From Candidatus Ethanoperedens thermophilum (GTDB lineage: Archaea > Halobacteriota > Methanosarcinia > Methanosarcinales > EX4572-44), in the NCBI GenBank assembly GCA_012910725.1, contig WNEG01000027.1, positions 1 to 7,013 of the forward strand: a stretch of DNA of 7,013 nucleotides. Direction: 5' to 3'. Below are positions 5,583-7,013 of the stretch, one piece after another (position 1 is the first letter of the stretch; every line of letters begins with the position of its first letter). The translations under genes and the position numbers were made by a program. The notes below the pieces were generated by a model. The model was not told the origin of the DNA, did not search any database, and saw nothing but the letters and a program-made list of their open reading frames with translations.

Positions 5583-5786
5583 CTGCACAACTTCGTTGTA
5601 CAGAACCGCCCACATCGTGTGCGGAACTGCATACTACGTATGCAGAAATAATTCTTGGTTGCGTTAGCAATCAAGTGCGGAAAACAACTCTCAATTCTCG
5701 ATTGCAAAGCAATCGAGTGTAGAAATTAACTCTTGATTGCGATAGCAATCAAGTGCGCCAATAATCAAGTTGTCGAAGCAATCAAG
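5583..5786. repeat. Array of six short palindromes plus one degenerate copy
   Basis: Family 1 (loops TTC, ATC, TAC): 5583-5603 (CTGCACAAC/GTTGTACAG, one mismatch), 5606-5624 (CCGCCCAC/GTGTGCGG, one mismatch), 5627-5645 (CTGCATAC/GTATGCAG, perfect). Family 2 (loops GTTA, AAA, GATA): 5654-5675 (CTTGGTTGC/GCAATCAAG, one G-T pair), 5697-5717 (CTCGATTGC/GCAATCGAG, perfect), 5732-5753 (CTTGATTGC/GCAATCAAG, perfect). At 5765-5786 the right arm GCAATCAAG is intact but the left arm is ruined. Arms differ by paired changes (C-G against T-A at the third position), so base pairing is kept. Spacers share an AAA-rich AACT-like stretch. There is no constant repeat with unique spacers, so it is not a CRISPR array. 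Confidence 0.85.
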
Positions 5787-6183
5787 TGCCGCAGCATAGC
5801 TAATCCCAAAATAATATTATCTCAAGACCAAGCTGTGGATTAAACTTAAATAAGAAAGCTGATCATTATATTACGTCTGACTACGAATCAGACATCGTGT
5901 TATTAGGTCCTCGCGTGAGAGTTTATTGACACACGTCTATTCTGTGAGCGTGCAGTCAACCACAACACGATATATTACCTGATGCATGGGTCACTAAACT
6001 GTACAACGGAATTTGAGTCCAGTGGATGATGGTTTGGAGTTAGCATCAGGTTATATTTCAAACCTGTGGTTACTGGCAGCGTCACAAAATAGGGATCAAA
6101 GCACGTCAGACAGGTGTTTGTTCAGGTTACACACGCCATATCCAGAACCAGAAACTCAAAGTTAAAAAGGTTCTTTCTGATGA
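5787..6183. other. Long gap without a convincing gene
   Basis: Stops occur often in all six frames. One imperfect hairpin (GTCTGA, TCAGAC; 5875-5893) has a CTACG centre like the family 1 element at 5627-5645. A plus-strand frame at 6044-6232 reads TCGYWQRHKIGIKARQTGVC and then turns charged; the two CxG-like spots hint at a lost zinc ribbon, but this is too weak to call. It could be decayed upstream sequence of the nuclease gene that follows. Confidence 0.4.
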
Positions 6184-6252
6184 TACAGACCAGGAAAAGA
6201 ACAAAGAGATTTTGAAAGAAGAAAATACGTAGAAGAACAAACAGCAAAAAGT

Positions 6253-6717
6253 TTGGTTAATTTTTCAGATAGATTTGGAAAAGAAAAGTGGGGGTCACTT
6301 GAAGAAATAAAAGCGTGGAAAAGGCGTGATGAAGAAGAAAAAACAAAAGAATCTTTACTCGACAAAGTGCTTGAATCTATAGAAGATTTTAAACCTTCAA
6401 GAAGATATAAAAACGAATTTGGTTATCATACAGAACTTCAAGGGTGGTTAAAAGCCCATTTTCCAAGTGCAAAGGTTGAGATACAAACTGGTGCATCAAG
6501 ACCAGATATCGTAATAGATGATATCGCAATTGAGGTAAAAGGACCCACAGACTCTCAGGCACTAAATACGTTGACTACAAAATGTCTAAAATATTCAAAG
6601 TATTATACAAATATTATTTGTGTATTATTTGACCCCTCTTTTACCAACAAGAATTTTCAAGAAATTCAAGAAGGTATAGTCCGTACTTTTCCTAATGTTT
6701 CAATAATCGTAAAATAG
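6253..6717 (+). CDS. PD-(D/E)XK nuclease-fold protein, probably 5'-truncated or frameshifted
   Basis: The 154 residues from TTG 6253 fall into a highly charged helical N-terminus (KRRDEEEKTKESLLDKVLES) and a compact nuclease-like core. The core shows FGYHTELQGWL (Glu61), then RPDIVI (Asp85) and IAIEVKG (Glu94, Lys96), which fits the PD-x(n)-ExK metal-binding motif of restriction and Holliday-junction nucleases. Hydrophobic strand IICVLF follows. Target and partners are unknown. TTG 6253 has no ribosome-binding site, and the frame stays open and protein-like back to 6184 (GKEQRDFERRKYVEEQTAK) with no start codon before a TGA at 6181. The natural N-terminus is therefore probably missing. The coding strand is very A-rich (31 A in 6301-6360) and unlike the neighbouring genes, consistent with acquisition by transfer. 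Confidence 0.65.
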   Translation: MVNFSDRFGKEKWGSLEEIKAWKRRDEEEKTKESLLDKVLESIEDFKPSRRYKNEFGYHTELQGWLKAHFPSAKVEIQTGASRPDIVIDDIAIEVKGPTDSQALNTLTTKCLKYSKYYTNIICVLFDPSFTNKNFQEIQEGIVRTFPNVSIIVK

Positions 6718-6848
6718 TGATTAATTTGTTAATCTGATTCTATTTAAATACGGTTACACATGCTGTTTATGGTATTATCACATATTATTATAAAATGAAA
6801 TGTTAGCACTAAGGGAACTCACGAATAACAATTTATCCAACCACAGTT
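6718..6848. other. AT-rich spacer
   Basis: No gene, RNA or clear terminator hairpin is seen after the nuclease stop codon. Several TATA-like strings (TTTAAATA, TATTATAAAA) occur but have no gene behind them. Confidence 0.4.
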
Positions 6849-6980
6849 TTACATATTGGTCTCTTGTGGTATAGGAAAGTATAAACGCACCTCATTCTCC
6901 TGCATCTGAAATGTTATTTCTGTACACGGAGTGTGCAGTTTCTTGATCAATAGCTGATAGAAATACTTGTATCCCTCCAA
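6849..6980 (-). pseudogene. Short, probably broken reading frame at the right edge
   Basis: On the minus strand a 43-codon frame reads EGYKYFYQLLIKKLHTP, then TEITFQMQENEVRLYFPIPQ, and stops at 6851-6849. The mix of charged, aromatic and alternating hydrophobic residues looks protein-like. It is preceded in frame by TAA (6983-6981), and the only start is a TTG with no ribosome-binding site. Another frame entering from the right edge reads VIFESQVSVVN up to the same point, which suggests one frameshift in a gene that begins outside the window. I do not recognise the family. Confidence 0.35.
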
Positions 6981-7013
6981 TTAACCACAGATACTTGACT
7001 TTCAAAGATAACT

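Noticed and set aside
5583..5786. CRISPR array
   Set aside because: The units are 19-22 nt palindromes with differing arms and loops and uneven short gaps. There is no constant repeat with equal-length unique spacers, and no cas gene.
6162..6365. 67-codon minus-strand frame rich in Ser and Phe
   Set aside because: Antisense to the A-rich charged N-terminal region of the nuclease gene; Ser/Phe richness follows from complementing Lys/Glu codons.

Overview
The window looks like a piece of an archaeal chromosome, most likely euryarchaeal and possibly from a methanogen or anaerobic methane/alkane oxidiser; the lineage is an inference. The main evidence is the archaeal mevalonate-entry cluster (archaeal-type HMG-CoA synthase, thiolase and a DUF35 zinc-ribbon/OB-fold protein). 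Supporting signs are TTG starts behind GGTG/AGGAGG ribosome-binding sites and a TATA-like promoter upstream of the HMG-CoA synthase gene.

Layout. (1) 1-792 is a gene-poor, decayed stretch. It holds a likely IS200/IS605-type right end near 192-235, a perfect hairpin at 328-345, and a minus-strand frameshifted remnant of the C-terminus of an Eco57I-like adenine methyltransferase (about 626-837). (2) 844-2710 on the plus strand carries a PflA-like radical SAM protein, two consecutive CrcB/FluC fluoride-channel subunits overlapping by 10 nt, and a DUF190 (PII-like) protein. The charge patterns of the two FluC subunits suggest opposite membrane orientation, so they probably form a heterodimer. (3) 2768-5457 on the minus strand carries HMG-CoA synthase, then thiolase (2 nt apart), then DUF35. 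Together these make HMG-CoA from three acetyl-CoA for isoprenoid lipid synthesis. (4) 5458-6183 is a non-coding stretch holding the HMG-CoA synthase promoter and a dense array of short hairpins. (5) 6184-6717 on the plus strand is an A-rich gene for a PD-(D/E)XK nuclease-fold protein without a convincing start. (6) 6718-7013 is mostly non-coding, with a short, probably broken, minus-strand reading frame.

The most unusual signal is the hairpin family. At least eight short palindromes with 8-9 bp arms and 3-4 nt loops fall into two sequence families. They sit in two separate places: upstream of the HMG-CoA synthase promoter and inside the operon between thiolase and DUF35. Arms vary by compensatory changes while loops differ, as expected of a small dispersed palindromic element. 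One copy ends next to the DUF35 ribosome-binding site, and a stray arm overlaps the thiolase stop codon.
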